Of a stretch of DNA of 64,000 bases, positions 21,135-34,027 are shown in pieces. Position 1 is the first letter of the stretch, and each line of letters starts with the position of its first letter. The notes beneath the pieces were generated by a model. The model ran no database searches and was not told the origin of the DNA. It worked only from the letters and a program-made list of their open reading frames with translations. The translations under genes and the position numbers were made by a program. The DNA is from Atopsyche davidsoni (taxonomy: Eukaryota; Arthropoda; Insecta; Trichoptera; Hydrobiosidae): contig JAILWY010000026.1 of assembly GCA_022113835.1 (NCBI GenBank), positions 6,103,001 to 6,167,000 on the forward strand, read 5' to 3'.

Positions 21135-24100
21135 TTTGTGAATGATGACTTGTTTTCGATACCTCACTCTCTAGTGTAAGAGTAGAGTGACAAACTTATA
21201 TGTGTAAAAATACACACTCGTGAAGAAATCAATGTGTGAATTAATTGAATCGATTAATTCAATGACTGCATGATAATATTTTAACTACAGCTCATAATAA
21301 GATTATTTATACCCTTTGCGTGAGAAATAATTGTAAAGTGAACCATTTTGAAATAGAAATATGAAAACGATGAAAAAATCTTCAGGACTGCATTATGTAA
21401 GTGCAAAAAATTGTGTGGAAGTGGAAAAAGACTTAAAAATATTAAAATGTATCTCAAATTCATACATTGACTCTAGGTAAATTAAGTTTTTTTTACAAAT
21501 CTGCCAAAGAACTTAAAAGATATTTCTTCAGTGAAATCTCCGTTGTGAAGTAATAATAATAAACCTAAAATTATATTTATTTGTTAAAAAAACATCTCTT
21601 ATGAATACGTAAGTGAAAAGACACTGTTAAATGAGGCTAATAGTTATTAGTTACATTTTTATTTTGATGCTGAAATATGCTTGAACAGTATTTTTTTTAA
21701 TACTAATTTATTTCAAAATAAATACATCTTTTTATTATGTATTCACATTTATAGATTTAAGCATGTTTTTTTTCCTGAATATTATTTATGTACATAACAT
21801 TAAAATCCAGTGATATTTTATATTATTTATTGATAAATATGTATTACAATGTCTGAGACTACATTATTCTTATTTTTCATAATTTAAATGTACATATGAT
21901 TTCACTGTATAGATTTTTTTCACATTTCATTAGTATTATCGTTATCAGTACTAAGTTATTAAACTCTGGTGAAATAATTACATTATCATAACATAATATA
22001 AACGGTAAATAAGCTAAAATATCTTTTAGTAAAATGAAATCCTATATGTTGCTGTTTTTTGTATACACTGAGCACATTGGTATATGTATTATCTAGTCAT
22101 TTTTCAAAACTTATTTTTGGTGTATATTCAATATAAATAAATAATGAAGAACTTCCCAAGGTTCCTTAGTTTGGTTTGAGTGTCCTCGGACCTGTCGGCG
22201 GACTGTACAGTAGGTAACATATTAGGTGCTTGTATATCTTCTTTATTTTGACAGTGTGCAATGTTAGTCTTATAAATCTGTGATTTTGTTGGATCATTTT
22301 AGTTAAATTTTCAATTATAATGTGAATATGTTACTGTTCCATTTACATTATTTATATATAAGCAACATTTCATCTCATCCACATTTACCGAGTCACAATA
22401 AGATTAGTGAATAATATATATTATAATACTGTAAATAATTTCATTGATGTTAAGTTCTATAAAGATTGTGATTGTTTTGTTGGATATTTGATAAAATCAT
22501 AGTCTTAGGCAATATTTCCTGTGACAAATTAGTTAATTCTATTAATATTATGTAAAACCCAAGAAAGGCGAGAGGTACGATCCGATGTGATTAAAAAATC
22601 TTTAAGAGTATTTATATATTTGAAAAAAAAGATACTTTTTACCAAATTCATTATAAATTTTACGAATACATATAAAGGTTTTTAAGGCTGTTTGTCATCT
22701 TTGATTATAACAGCTTTAGTTTCTTTCTCGGTATAGTGGAATTGTAAAACTATCAAAAGTATTGTGGCATATTCATTACAATAATAAATAATTACACTAC
22801 ATTTTCGCATAAGTTTCTGTACAAAAATTATGGAAATATGTGTTGTTGACAAGAAATAATAAATACTTATTAAGATGACCTAACTTCTTGAATTTCCTTT
22901 AGTTTATTATTTATTATTTGATATTTTTTTAACAAATAAGAGGGGACCCATACCTTGAAACATCCTAAAAATCACTTTAATTTTGAGCAATATTACTTGC
23001 ATCACTTTTATATTCAAAAATAAATATGAAAAAACATAACATACTTCAAGTATCACCTATACTTTTATTATAATTTATTGAAAAAATATTTCCTCTCTAA
23101 AATCCATATAAATTGGTGTTATTAATAAACAAAAAAGGCTCCGTCTTCATTTTTTGATTACTAAAATATATAAGTAGTATTTTTCTTTCCAGAATTTCTA
23201 CAGGAGTAATTTTTAAATATTTAAATGTGCAAATTTAATTTATACTGCATATTGGTTTACACTGTACCTGCAGATGCAACTGAAAAAAATCATACTTTTC
23301 TATCATTAGTAACATTTACAGAGTCTGAATGTATAAAATTAATCAATGACTTCTATAATGAAGTACTACAAATTAAATTCCTCTATAATTATTAATATAA
23401 TTCACAATTTTCAATCCAGTATGTAAATGTGCCATAGGTAAGTATTTTTCATATTTAATGCCATAAAAATTTTATGGAACAATTTTGAGGAAATTTTACA
23501 GCCCAGAGCTTATTACAAAAATTAAATTTAGTTTAGCGAGGTAAGCACAGAAAATGCAATCATTATAGAGCAAGTAAGTATTAAAGTTTGCAATGACATA
23601 TTCCTAAAATAATGGACAACTTTAAATGACTATATGCAATCTTGATTTTTTCATAAAAAATAGCATGTAGTGTAAAAAAAAGAGCTCTCCCGATAAAAAA
23701 ATAAAGGCTTCTTAAAAATGTAGGCAATTACCCAAAATACATCTGTATTTATTAAAATGTAACATTTTTAATCTACTAGCTATATTTTAAATTTAAGTAT
23801 CCGAAAATCATTAGCAAAGAGCAATGATTTTATTATACATAGTAGTGCTTTAAAAATATGAATTACTAATCAGAGCAAGTTAAGAGAATCACTTTATCAT
23901 TTGATGATTTGTTCTGTTACTGATTTTGTACTCGATGAGTAACCTCTTCTTAGGAGGAATTAAATAAAGGGATAAGTGGGTGATTCATCATTTAGGCTTA
24001 CTTTTTTATTACTAACAACTTACAATATTTAAAAAAAATCAAAACGAAGAAATGATCTCAACTTACCGTTTTTTCTTGCAAAAAAGTCTGAACCATCAGA

Positions 24101-24655
24101 CTAAAGTATTTTTGATGTTAATATTAATATTTGCATCGTCATATTTTCCTGTATGACTTAATATCTCTACTTTACACGGACATACGAATTAAAAACATTT
24201 TTGCAATGTTAAATTTAATATTTTTGGCAATAGACAACCCTTTATTTTTCATGATAATAATTGCCATGTTTTATTCCAGATTGCATGAGGGTTCCTAATT
24301 TTATTTTTGTAATCGCGTTGTGTTACTTAAGTTGTGCTTGCCAAAAAATTAAATTTGATTAATTTTGAATAAACAATTCCAGTTATAACAATAAAATTTT
24401 AATATATTTTGTTCAATGCAACATCCGAAGATTTTACTTAAATTACTTTTTTTATAGAAAGTGTATGAAAAAAGCACCAATTTATTTTTTTAATATATAT
24501 TAGCAGCATTCAATCGACAAGTACAATATTGTATTAGTTTAAACAAATAAAATATATAGCTGACAAGGCTATAAACTAACCACGCTACTGCAGTGATGCC
24601 ATATGAAAAATAAATATTATTATCTCTCTGGCAGCATATAATTATCTGTCGGACG
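21135..24655. other. AT-rich intergenic region or long 3' UTR, no gene seen
   Basis: About 3.5 kb between Myt1 and E2F. Only very short random ORFs are present. It may include an extended Myt1 3' UTR, as neural regulators often have long ones. I see no repeat with clear ends and no RNA gene. Confidence 0.6.
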
Positions 24656-24715
24656 GTGGGTGCAAATTTTGAATTGTGGACAATCTCAATCGATGCTATA
24701 GCTATTTCTCAAAAA

Positions 24716-27344
24716 ATGACAGATTTACAGTACAGTCGGTTTGAGAAATCTCTTGGATTATTGACGACCCGATTCGTATCCCTTTTACAAAAAGCCAAGG
24801 ATGGGGTTTTGGATCTAAAAATTGTAAGTAAAAAATGATTTTCTCCTCGACAACAGGGAATGTTGTTGCACTTTTTGTTACTTTGAATTGACAGTAGCGT
24901 ACATATTCGTCTTGTCGTGTGTACTTTTATCGGTACCAAACTAATACAATGGCGTACAATCTTCAAATCCCGAAATTCTAATGTCTCTAAAGTGGCTGAA
25001 CCAAACCTTGCATTACATGAATGCATCAATTATTTTGGTTTTGTTTTGGTTTCCCACACTTTGGATTTTGATTGGTATTGTTATCTTAAAATCCATTATA
25101 TCACATACACTAGACAATTACCGTTATCGTGTAAGTATTTATTCATAATTGATATAACAATAAATAGTAACCAATGAAATGTTTATTGAATATGTCTTAA
25201 CGATGTGATAGTATTGGACATGACTGTCATGTTACCCATAAAAGCAACCTAATCATTCAAATGTAGCACTACTTTATATGTTTCTATGCTAAATTATTCT
25301 TCTTTTTCTTTTATATCCTTTAAAGTATTCAATACTTCATCGTGATACACATCTTTACTACTTGTGAAGTCTAATTATCAATCAGTAGTATTATAAACAC
25401 AAAGATGCTAATTCACGTGTTTTTGTTTTTAAGTAACTATTTTTTTTCATACATATTTTAATAGTATTTAACATTTTGTATTTACAGGCTGCAGATCTTT
25501 TAGCAGTGCGTCAAAAACGAAGAATTTATGATATAACCAATGTTTTGGAGGGAATTGGTTTGATTGAAAAACGTAGTAAGAATAGCATACAATGGAAGTA
25601 AGTACTATTGAACATTATTCAAGTTCGTGTATTTAAAAATATCAAAAATAAAAGTCATAAGATTTCCATCAAAGCTACCATTACCTGATTATATTGAATT
25701 TTAGCCCTCTAGCGCCTGAATACGGGGTGGATTTTTTTTTTTTTTGTCAAATTCTAGTGTCTGTAGCCAGCTTGTCGAAATAATGTAAAAAGCGCTTTCT
25801 TTTTCATCAATAAGATCCATGCTTGAATCACAAGCCGAACAAATTTTAACATACCAATAAAAACAAAATCCAAAGATTTGGAATAAGTAATGAAATATCA
25901 GATACAATTTAACCACACTTTTTTATTCAATTTCATATAGTTCTTATTTTTGTGGAACTTCTTAACACATATTATCTAATATGTGTACGTCAGTTGACTT
26001 CTGAGTGTACTGTGTGCGTTATCCAGTTTACCATATAAAATTCATGATTACACTATTTTTTCAATTCATCTCTAAAATAACTTTGATTATTTTAAAGGAT
26101 ATATATAAAGCAAACAATAATTTAAAATCAATTTTTAGCACTTTAATTCCTGTAATAATGGATAAGTGTAAGACTACAATCAGCTTGTTTATTTAAACCA
26201 TTTTTTTTCATGTTTAATAGTTTTTATGTTGTTTTACCTAATTTGTTATTAAAAAGATTTCCTTCCAGGGGTGCAGGTCCAGGTCGTAATAATTTAGAAT
26301 TAGGAAATAAATTGTGCGATTTAAAAAGAGATATCGCCTGTTTAGAAGAACATGAACGAAAACTTGACCAGTGAGTATATTTTACCATATTTTTATTTTT
26401 TTTTTGCTAGCTTGTTTTATTAATAAACAGAAAAATTATAACCCATGAGATTTAAATCTTTTTTTCCCGAAATATTTAAATATCCAGTTGGGTTATGTTG
26501 TACATTAAGTAACCGTGTATAACTTAAAGTAAAAGCAAGCTCATATCTAATTGTTATGGAGTTTTCTCATGCATGATTTATTCAGTATATCCTTCTAATT
26601 TTAGGCACAGACTTTGGATTCGACAAAGCATTGATAATGTGATGGACGATAGTGATAATCAGCGACTGGCATATCTTACTCGTGACGATTTCTTAAAATG
26701 TTTTGAACCAGGAAATATTTTCATTTTAAAAGCTTCAATAGGAACATCAATATCAGTTAAAAAGCCCAAACCATTTGTAAGGAAATCTTTTTTAGTATAA
26801 CTAGTACATAGTCATTACGGGTCGAGTATTTTTATATTAATATGAGTAAATGCTTTCAGGATGCTAAAAGAGTATATGAACTTCGGTTGAGATCGACAAC
26901 TGAGCCCCTTGATTTGATTTTAGTTAATCCAGAACCACCTCCGGTAAAAAAATATTTTGAATATAATTTTATAAAATACACATAAATTTTTTTTTTATTG
27001 TAATAAAAAACAACTTGATTTATCTTTCAGAAAAAATCAAAAAGAATGAAAACAGACTCCACACCTACTAATGAAGATGAAGAAATTGAAGCAGAAACAT
27101 CCATTGACGATGAAATTGAATTGGCTACTGAAGAATGTAAGTAAATATCTGAATCAACCCTACAATTCACTCTTTTGAGATCCCATTTTCTTGTGTTTGT
27201 GATTGTAAACTAACTTTTGTTTATATTTCAGGTGGCTTCACACGTGTAAGTTCACCTCTGAGCTACGACGACTTCTCATTTTGTTTAAGTGAAACTGAAG
27301 GAATAAGTGAACTGTTTGATTTGCCTGTGAAGATCATTCACTAA
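24716..27344 (+). CDS. E2F4: E2F transcription factor, E2F4/E2F5 type (repressor class)
   Basis: Predicted 264-aa factor from seven exons: 24716-24823, 25488-25597, 26269-26370, 26605-26776, 26860-26943, 27031-27136, 27232-27344 (795 nt, all in frame). The winged-helix DNA-binding domain (about 7-75) includes [16 protein letters not shown] and the hallmark [19 protein letters not shown] leucine-zipper/marked-box dimerisation region for DP partners follows (to about 190), with HRLWIRQSI and LAYLTRDD. The C-terminus has [18 protein letters not shown], the pocket-protein (Rb/p107/p130) binding motif. The E2F1-3 N-terminal extension is absent. This fits the repressor class, Drosophila E2f2 or vertebrate E2F4/5. 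The ATG at 24716 is the first in frame before the conserved domain; the frame is open upstream without another ATG. It is compact for the family, mostly through a short acidic linker. Confidence 0.93.
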
Positions 27345-27411
27345 AATTATTTGATTGAATTAACTCAACTTGTAATTATACTATTTAAGATAGATCTCCG
27401 ACTTTATTTAA

Positions 27412-27417
27412 AATAAA
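27412..27417 (+). terminator. Poly(A) signal of the E2F gene
   Basis: AATAAA 68 bp after the E2F stop codon. Confidence 0.6.
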
Positions 27418-27894
27418 AGTACTAAATATATTTTCTAAATCAAAATATTAGCAACGAAATTGGTAATTTTATCTCATTTATATTGAGTTAAGACTAGACT
27501 TTACTGGTATCTGATATCTCTCAAAAGTCATAAAATCATCCAAAATTTTTATAAAATCACCCACAATTTCTCATTATTAGTTATTTTCATTTTAAAAAAC
27601 TAAACCAATTTTAGTGAAATGTTTTTTTTTATTTATGAACATAATGTGATGGAAAAATCAGGATATTTTAGAAAAGTTTTATTTAGAAAAACAGTTGTCT
27701 TATATATAAAAATTTAAATACTGTAAATACAGTAAAATGAATATCTTAATACAATCATGTATAAAATAAGGTTTTATATTTATTTAATTTGATATTTCTA
27801 TGTTCATATTGGTTTAATTGAAGGCATGAAAACATTTTGTTTGAATTCCACAAGTTAAATCCGGTCTCCCTTGGATAATCCCATGAGTTTTAAA

Positions 27895-27958
<64 letters not shown>

Positions 27959-30413
27959 TTTAAAACGGAAAAGGAGGTAAGATCATCATCGCCTTTTTTG
28001 GTGCTAAACTGGTGAAATGACGTTGGTTCTTCATTTCACACCTTAAGCATCTCGCAGGAATTGTAACTAGTCACAATTTTACAAATCAATTTGAATGCTA
28101 AAGAGTGTTATTTATCATTTTCTATTGTATTTAATATTCTGTATCTAAAAAAACTGAATTCATTGATTTTCAATTTATTAACCTTATTTGTTACATCTCC
28201 ATTTAATTTTATACATTTGTACCAAAAATCTTTTTAATTCAATGCAGATAATATATATGTTGGTCGATAATTAAACTGGAATTATTGTTAGTTTCGAAAA
28301 TTATGTTTTGTTAATAATAATTGCATAAAAATCAATGCTATGGTAGCTATTTACTATACATCTCAGTCATGCAAGTAAAAATATTCAGTTGTATTAAAAA
28401 GGAATTACTTATAGTAGTGACCACCTTGTCATAAAAATCTTTGCAATTTCATATATCACATGTTTTCAAAAACTGGGTACATATGTGATGGTAATTTATT
28501 CTACTGTCTGTATTTCGTATGATTTTTACTGGTGAACCAATTCTTTTGAAATGCAAATTTTTTCAATGAAAAAATGAACAGAATGTAACATTCCAAACAG
28601 AAAAGGGATATTTCTACTACAGGGTTATGACTGCAATAAAGTGCATTCACTTATGGTTTTTTTTTTTAATGTATAGCATTTTTTTTTTCACATTTCCAAT
28701 TACACATGTATTTTTATCCTGTATCATTTTTATAGAAATATAACAATCACAATGCCCAACACCTGTCTATAGATATATATTAACTGAAATTAACAAAAAT
28801 AAAATATATACATGCCTTCATCACTTAGTGCGTGAATGTGACTTTATGCCAATAAACAGATAACAAATTACAAAAAACCTCGCGAGTTAAAATGGGTGCA
28901 GGTTCAGGTGCACAACTATAAGGCAGTCATATTTTTTTATTACTTGACCATGCCAGGTGTGTTTCACCTTTGAATAATATGTATCAGTAAATATACCAGA
29001 CGTGTTTGAGATATCAAAAATATTCAATAAAAAAGTATTGAAAGACTAATTTAGTATCAGAATACTTCATACATTTATTGAAAAATCACAAAGATTGGAA
29101 AATTCACTTCATACTTATGAAAATTGGTGTCACAGCTTAATCAACTGATTTTTTTTTTATCAACTAATAAGCTACACAAACTTACTGTCAAAAAGTTACA
29201 TGCCAAATATTTGATGATAGGTAGAATATTTTTTTTGATGATCCATCTTTTGTGTTTAATGTTTAAATGGTAATTTTATATTAAATTACTATATATGTAG
29301 CATTCTGTGCAGCAAAGGTGAGCTAACAAAAGTCGATCTTCTTTTTCAATAGTTTTAGCTACCCAACGTAATAATATGTTAGCTAATGAAGTCATTAATG
29401 CTACTTAACCTTTTTTGTGCCAAAAATACATAACTCAATGTAAAGTAGAAGAGAATGAGCTGCATTGGTGGTATTTTCAAGTAAGCCTGACTTGCATAGC
29501 TGTAATTTCAACTAGAAAAGATTGAGAAATCTAAAAAGCACTAACCGAAGTGTACAATGTGCAAGTTAACTATCTGTATCACATCTTGTAGCTTTATGTT
29601 CTGTTGTTCATGTTATGTTGAGATGTTTTCTTTAACATGTGAACTCTGCTTTTTTTACTGCACACTAGTACTGAACAAAGTCTACTCTCCATTTGCTAGC
29701 TAATTCTCGTTGCATAGAGTGCCTCATATTAAACACAATTTTTATTTCATGGAGTATTTATCCAAAAATATATTTTTGTAAACTTTACTTTAAGACGGTG
29801 TGCTGTATGTGTAAATATTTGAAGTCATCTATAACCAAGTAGTTTTCACATCGCCTCTTTGAGACTTTGAATTAATGTAGCATAAGGTGCAAATTATCTA
29901 TAAAATTTGATGTCGATTGTAGGTTATTTCCATAGTACTTTATATTTTAACTAAATAAAAAAAACCTAAATGGCGTAGACTACTGATATATGTTTTTTTG
30001 ATAGTATGTTGACTTTTTTTATGAAATAAGGATTTACAAATAATTACTGAAGTTCATTAAGCAAAAGTCAGCACTCTATTAAAATGAAAAAGTAATTATG
30101 GTTCATTTTATCAAATTTATACTTATTAAACTAGTGAAATAGCATGGTTATGTATTTGTTCTTTAAACCATCTAAAAATTCCATAAGCATATATTTATTA
30201 GACATCAACAATTATTAATAATAATTATTTATTTACTAGCTTTATTTAGTAGTATGTAGTCCTAACCTAAAACTACACTGAATTGTTTTAATTATTCAAT
30301 TCGATATTAGATTTTAAAAAACAACCAGTAACATTTTCCATAAAACTAAAATTGTGTAACTGCTCAAAAATGATCTAGAAATTAATTTAATACACAGTTG
30401 TTTTCTTCATAAA
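27418..30413. other. Convergent intergenic region between E2F and WDR46
   Basis: About 3 kb of AT-rich DNA with many poly(T) runs and no ORF of note. It contains the 80-bp palindrome at 27887-27966. No RNA gene or bounded mobile element was recognised. Confidence 0.65.
27887..27966. repeat. Perfect 80-bp palindrome with (TA)n core
   Basis: A TA repeat is bracketed by gttttaaaaacata on the left and its exact reverse complement on the right. All 40 base pairs match. The sequence can extrude as a cruciform. Confidence 0.95.
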
Positions 30414-30419
30414 TTTATT
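30414..30419 (-). terminator. Poly(A) signal of WDR46
   Basis: AATAAA on the minus strand about 26 bp after the WDR46 stop, predicting a very short 3' UTR. Confidence 0.55.
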
Positions 30420-30444
30420 TATAATAAAATGGATTAACATTTCC

Positions 30445-33258
30445 TCATTTTGCCTTTTTAACAAATCTATCAAGTACTCCAAATGATTTGGCAGGTTTAG
30501 TTGATTTAGTCTCTTTAGGTGGTCTCACATCTTTCATATTCTTGATAAATTCCTATAAATATAAAAATGCAACTTGAATATATCCAATAAGATAAGATAA
30601 GGTTGAGATGTAAAAATAACGGTCCTTAAACAACAACATTACCTTTTTAGCTACTTCTCGAACTATTTTCTTATTGCGTGACACTTTAGCCGTACCCTTA
30701 TTCTTAGTTTTCTTTCTAGGAGTGTAGTCAATTTTCTGAGGTTTCATGTGCTGAAATAAATTTAAAAAATTAGATTTGTAATACATAAACAACAAAATAA
30801 CATATGATTAGTATTAAACTCCATACGTACCAAAAGTTTGTGTCGGGCCTCAACTTTCTCTTTGAGACTTGGTACATCAACTTCTGCTATGGCGGAAGGA
30901 TTCAGTGTTATCAGCTCAGGTTGAATCTTTTCAAGCAAAGCCTTAACTTCAGCTTCTCGTCGTTGACTCTTTGCTTGATATGGATTATTTTCCAATGCGT
31001 CAAAGTTAGGCTCACCGCTTCCTGAAATTTATGAGATAATAAAATGCCATTACATTTATTAATATATGTATGCTTGTCAAATTAAGAATATATACCTGGT
31101 ACAAGTAAACTAAAGAAACCACGATCAGTAGCAACACCTAAGACATCTTCATAAGGACAAAAATTCATGTTTTCAACGTAAGAATTCATTTTGTGCCGCA
31201 AATATGGTCTCTGTGCCTGTTGAGTACAGCAGTCTCTAAAAATGAATTACCCATTTCAATATTTATAATCTATTATGTATATACACAAATATAAAATACA
31301 AAGATTTGAATAAGTACCTGTACACTTCTACAATATTCCCCATACCCATTGCTAAAAGGTTATTGTGTGAAAATTCCAACTGTGAAGGAGCACTTCTCAA
31401 AATGTAAGTTTGCATGGGTCCTTGCAAATTTCTAATGTCCCATACTTTGACACTTCTGTCTGTTGCAGAAGTTGCCATGTAACTAATAAAAAAAAAATTA
31501 CAATGACGATGAGAATAAGTTTGTATTGATTATTTAATTTAAATTAACGACAAATTAAGTTAATTTCTTTGATAAGAATCATCTCAGGATATATCATAAC
31601 ATGATATACGCCAATCAAAAAGCAATATAATACATACATCCCCTTAGGGTCTATAGCCAATGAGGTGAGGGGAGCTCTGTGACACAACATACTCGCTAGC
31701 GAACTTTTCACTTTCGGTGACCACATAGAAACTACTCCCTTTGATTGTCCAACACAAACAGTAGCATTGTATGGATTTTGTTTCATAATAGAAATTTTGC
31801 CAAGATTAGTTCGGTATTGACCCACTATGTCACCAATTGAAATATCTAACCAAGATAGATATCCTAACTCACTCTAAAAATAAAAATATTTTCAATAATA
31901 ATAGATCACTGTTGATTTAATAAAAATGAAAAAAAATAGCAAATGAAAGTACTCACACCGGTAGCTAGTAAAAAGTGGTAGGGCAAAAATTCTAGTCTAA
32001 GAATTTTGTTAAGTTTTTTTACACAATGCAACTCGGTTCCTTTATTATCATATAGGTATAGCCAATCTTTTTGTGCCGCAGCAAACATTGTTTCAATATG
32101 CATCCAACTAAAAGGAATTCAGACAATAGCATTCGTTATTCAAAAACGATATAATTACCTAACTTAACAAAGATAAATTTTTGATAGACTTTACCATATA
32201 TCATGAACTGACTCCATCACATTTATTTCACAATGAAGATGTTTTGTCACCCAGTCAAAAGCAGCGACGTGTCCCATTTTACCACCGAGCAATAAATGAC
32301 GTCCATTTTGAGAATATTTCATACGGTAAGGCCCAAACTGCTCCAATTTTAATTCAAAATGCTTGGCTGCTGCAGCAATGTCGACACTATCAGCTATTTG
32401 CTTTTGCGTAAATTGGGTCGTAGTCTCTCCATCATCAGCTTCTAAAAACCTGCAGATACGAAAGAGTTAATATAACTAAATAGTTAAACTGTATCATAGT
32501 TAAAATAAATCATAATTAATTACCCGGTGTTTTCTTTCAACAAAAGTTCTGCTCTAGCTGCTTGCTCAGTTGCAAATTTAATTTGTTCTTCTTTTTTCTT
32601 TAATTTCTTTAAGAATGCAGGATGTTTGACACCTATACCTGTTACACCCTCACCTCGTGAATGTTTTTCCAGCTTCTCTTTTGGTATTGGAGCCTTACCG
32701 GGAAACTTATTGTATTCTTTTTTGACAAGAGCAGTCGGTTTCTAATATATAAAATATGAATTATTTTAATCAATATGAATTAAAATATGAATCAGGCACT
32801 ACATGTTTAGTATGAATAGAACAAAAATAATAACTTGAAATTACCTTTACATTTTGGAATGTATAATTCCTATGCTTCCGGCTTAAATCAACTTTAATGC
32901 TGACCAAACCTTGACTATCTTTCAGGCCCAATATTTTTTTTTCCTTTTGACCATGGTTCAATAGCTTATTTTTCCGTTTGATCTATAATTTATAAGTTAG
33001 TCATGCATTTGACAATTGTACGATAGACATATATTTATAATCACAAACTAAAAGATTGCTAGAATTGATCCCAACTACTTTACCTTTGGCAATGGTTTTT
33101 TGTCTTTCTTTTGATTGCCATCAGTCTTGGTACCATCATTGTCTTTTTTAGCGAAGTATCTTTTAGCCTGAATATAATACAAAATTAGCAAGAAAATATA
33201 AATAAACATATTCAGTTATATTATTTGTGTTTGTTTTATTTACTTGTTTTGGTGCCAT
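30445..33258 (-). CDS. WDR46: WDR46/UTP7 (BING4), small-subunit processome WD-repeat protein
   Basis: Predicted 602-aa nucleolar scaffold for 18S rRNA processing, close to the roughly 610 aa of human WDR46. Twelve exons, in transcript order: 33244-33258, 33084-33167, 32845-32982, 32524-32741, 32195-32449, 31957-32107, 31638-31873, 31318-31482, 31096-31235, 30831-31021, 30643-30750, 30445-30552 (1809 nt, all in frame). The first exon holds only five codons (MAPKQ). A Lys-rich N-terminus is followed by [18 protein letters not shown] and then the beta-propeller ([50 protein letters not shown]). The BING4 C-terminal domain has [33 protein letters not shown] and [12 protein letters not shown]. The tail ends [11 protein letters not shown], matching the ALDRF ending of the human protein. 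In yeast Utp7 it belongs to the SSU processome. It is divergently oriented to the genes on its right. Confidence 0.96.
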
Positions 33259-33308
33259 TGGCGATCAGGTAAAATATATATATATTTTTTTAATTATTTG
33301 AACTTGTT

Positions 33309-33360
<52 letters not shown>

Positions 33361-33630
33361 ATCATTTAAGCACGATAGTAATTTCACAAAACACCAGTGA
33401 CTTCGTGACACTTTTTGACATTTCAAATACCACGAGGATTTCAGGTATAGACAACAATTATTAGTATATTAGCAACAGAGCTGCCAGTATTCAATATTTA
33501 TGAATAATATGGGATTGGAAGTGAGGGATTTTTTTTCATATATACGACGTGTTCAATTCGATTGAAAAGAGGACGAATATCGTTAAAAAATCTGACGTCT
33601 ACTAAAAAGTAAAAAGATATTTTCGACTCA
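33259..33630. promoter_or_regulatory. Divergent promoter region of WDR46
   Basis: This interval lies between the WDR46 start codon and the next plus-strand ORF. It contains the (TA)n palindrome at 33309-33358, then ttgacattt and tgacac motifs near 33405-33425. No clear TATA box stands apart from the repeat, as is usual for housekeeping genes. Confidence 0.45.
33309..33358. repeat. (TA)n microsatellite within a perfect 50-bp palindrome
   Basis: A TA repeat is closed on both sides by caaat/atttg, so the whole 50 bp is its own reverse complement. It lies only 50 bp upstream of the WDR46 start codon. Confidence 0.95.
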
Positions 33631-33813
33631 ATGGCTAAAGAGATGGGAACTCTTAGTGAAAGTAAACGTGGATGTAGAGCTTTAGCCAGTGGCTGGAAAA
33701 GTACAGCCGAATTAATAAAACTGGCTCAGGATAAATATATGTTCAGTGAGGTGGTCACTAACCTCTTCCGAAAAAAGACACTTGAAGAAGAATGCAGGTC
33801 TTATTTGTATTAA
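33631..33813 (+). CDS. Possible small intronless gene, unknown function (60 aa)
   Basis: An ATG ORF of 60 codons sits between WDR46 and ABCF3. The product is mixed-charge and soluble-looking, with no signal peptide or membrane helix. Its second half (LIKLAQDKYMFSEVVTNLF, then RKKTLEEEC) looks like amphipathic helix. Codon use and amino-acid composition look more protein-like than the other short ORFs nearby. I do not recognise the family. There is no canonical AATAAA soon after the stop. It could be a real short conserved protein, an upstream ORF of ABCF3, or chance. The GCAG|GTCTT near its end could also act as a donor. Confidence 0.35.
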   Translation: MAKEMGTLSESKRGCRALASGWKSTAELIKLAQDKYMFSEVVTNLFRKKTLEEECRSYLY

Positions 33814-33899
33814 AATCTTAAGTGGGTAAAGAGGGGTGGGAGGATAATTTCCCAAAGACAATACAGTTGTAACAACGTTATAATAATATATTCACATGT

Positions 33900-34027
33900 A
33901 TTGCTTGCCTATGTTGGTAGTTTTGTTTGACTTGTCTGACTTGTCAATTGTGTCAATTATTGTCTTTTCAGATAATGTTGAGTTTCTTTAGTTTTTTTTT
34001 TATTACTTGAACATAATTTAGACAGTT
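33900..34027 (+). promoter_or_regulatory. ABCF3 proximal promoter and 5' UTR
   Basis: About 60-100 bp before the start codon are repeated TGACTTGTC/GTGTCAATT-type elements (about 33928-33968), partly inverted to each other. A poly(T) run follows. These look like a promoter element cluster; the transcription start is not determined. Confidence 0.35.
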
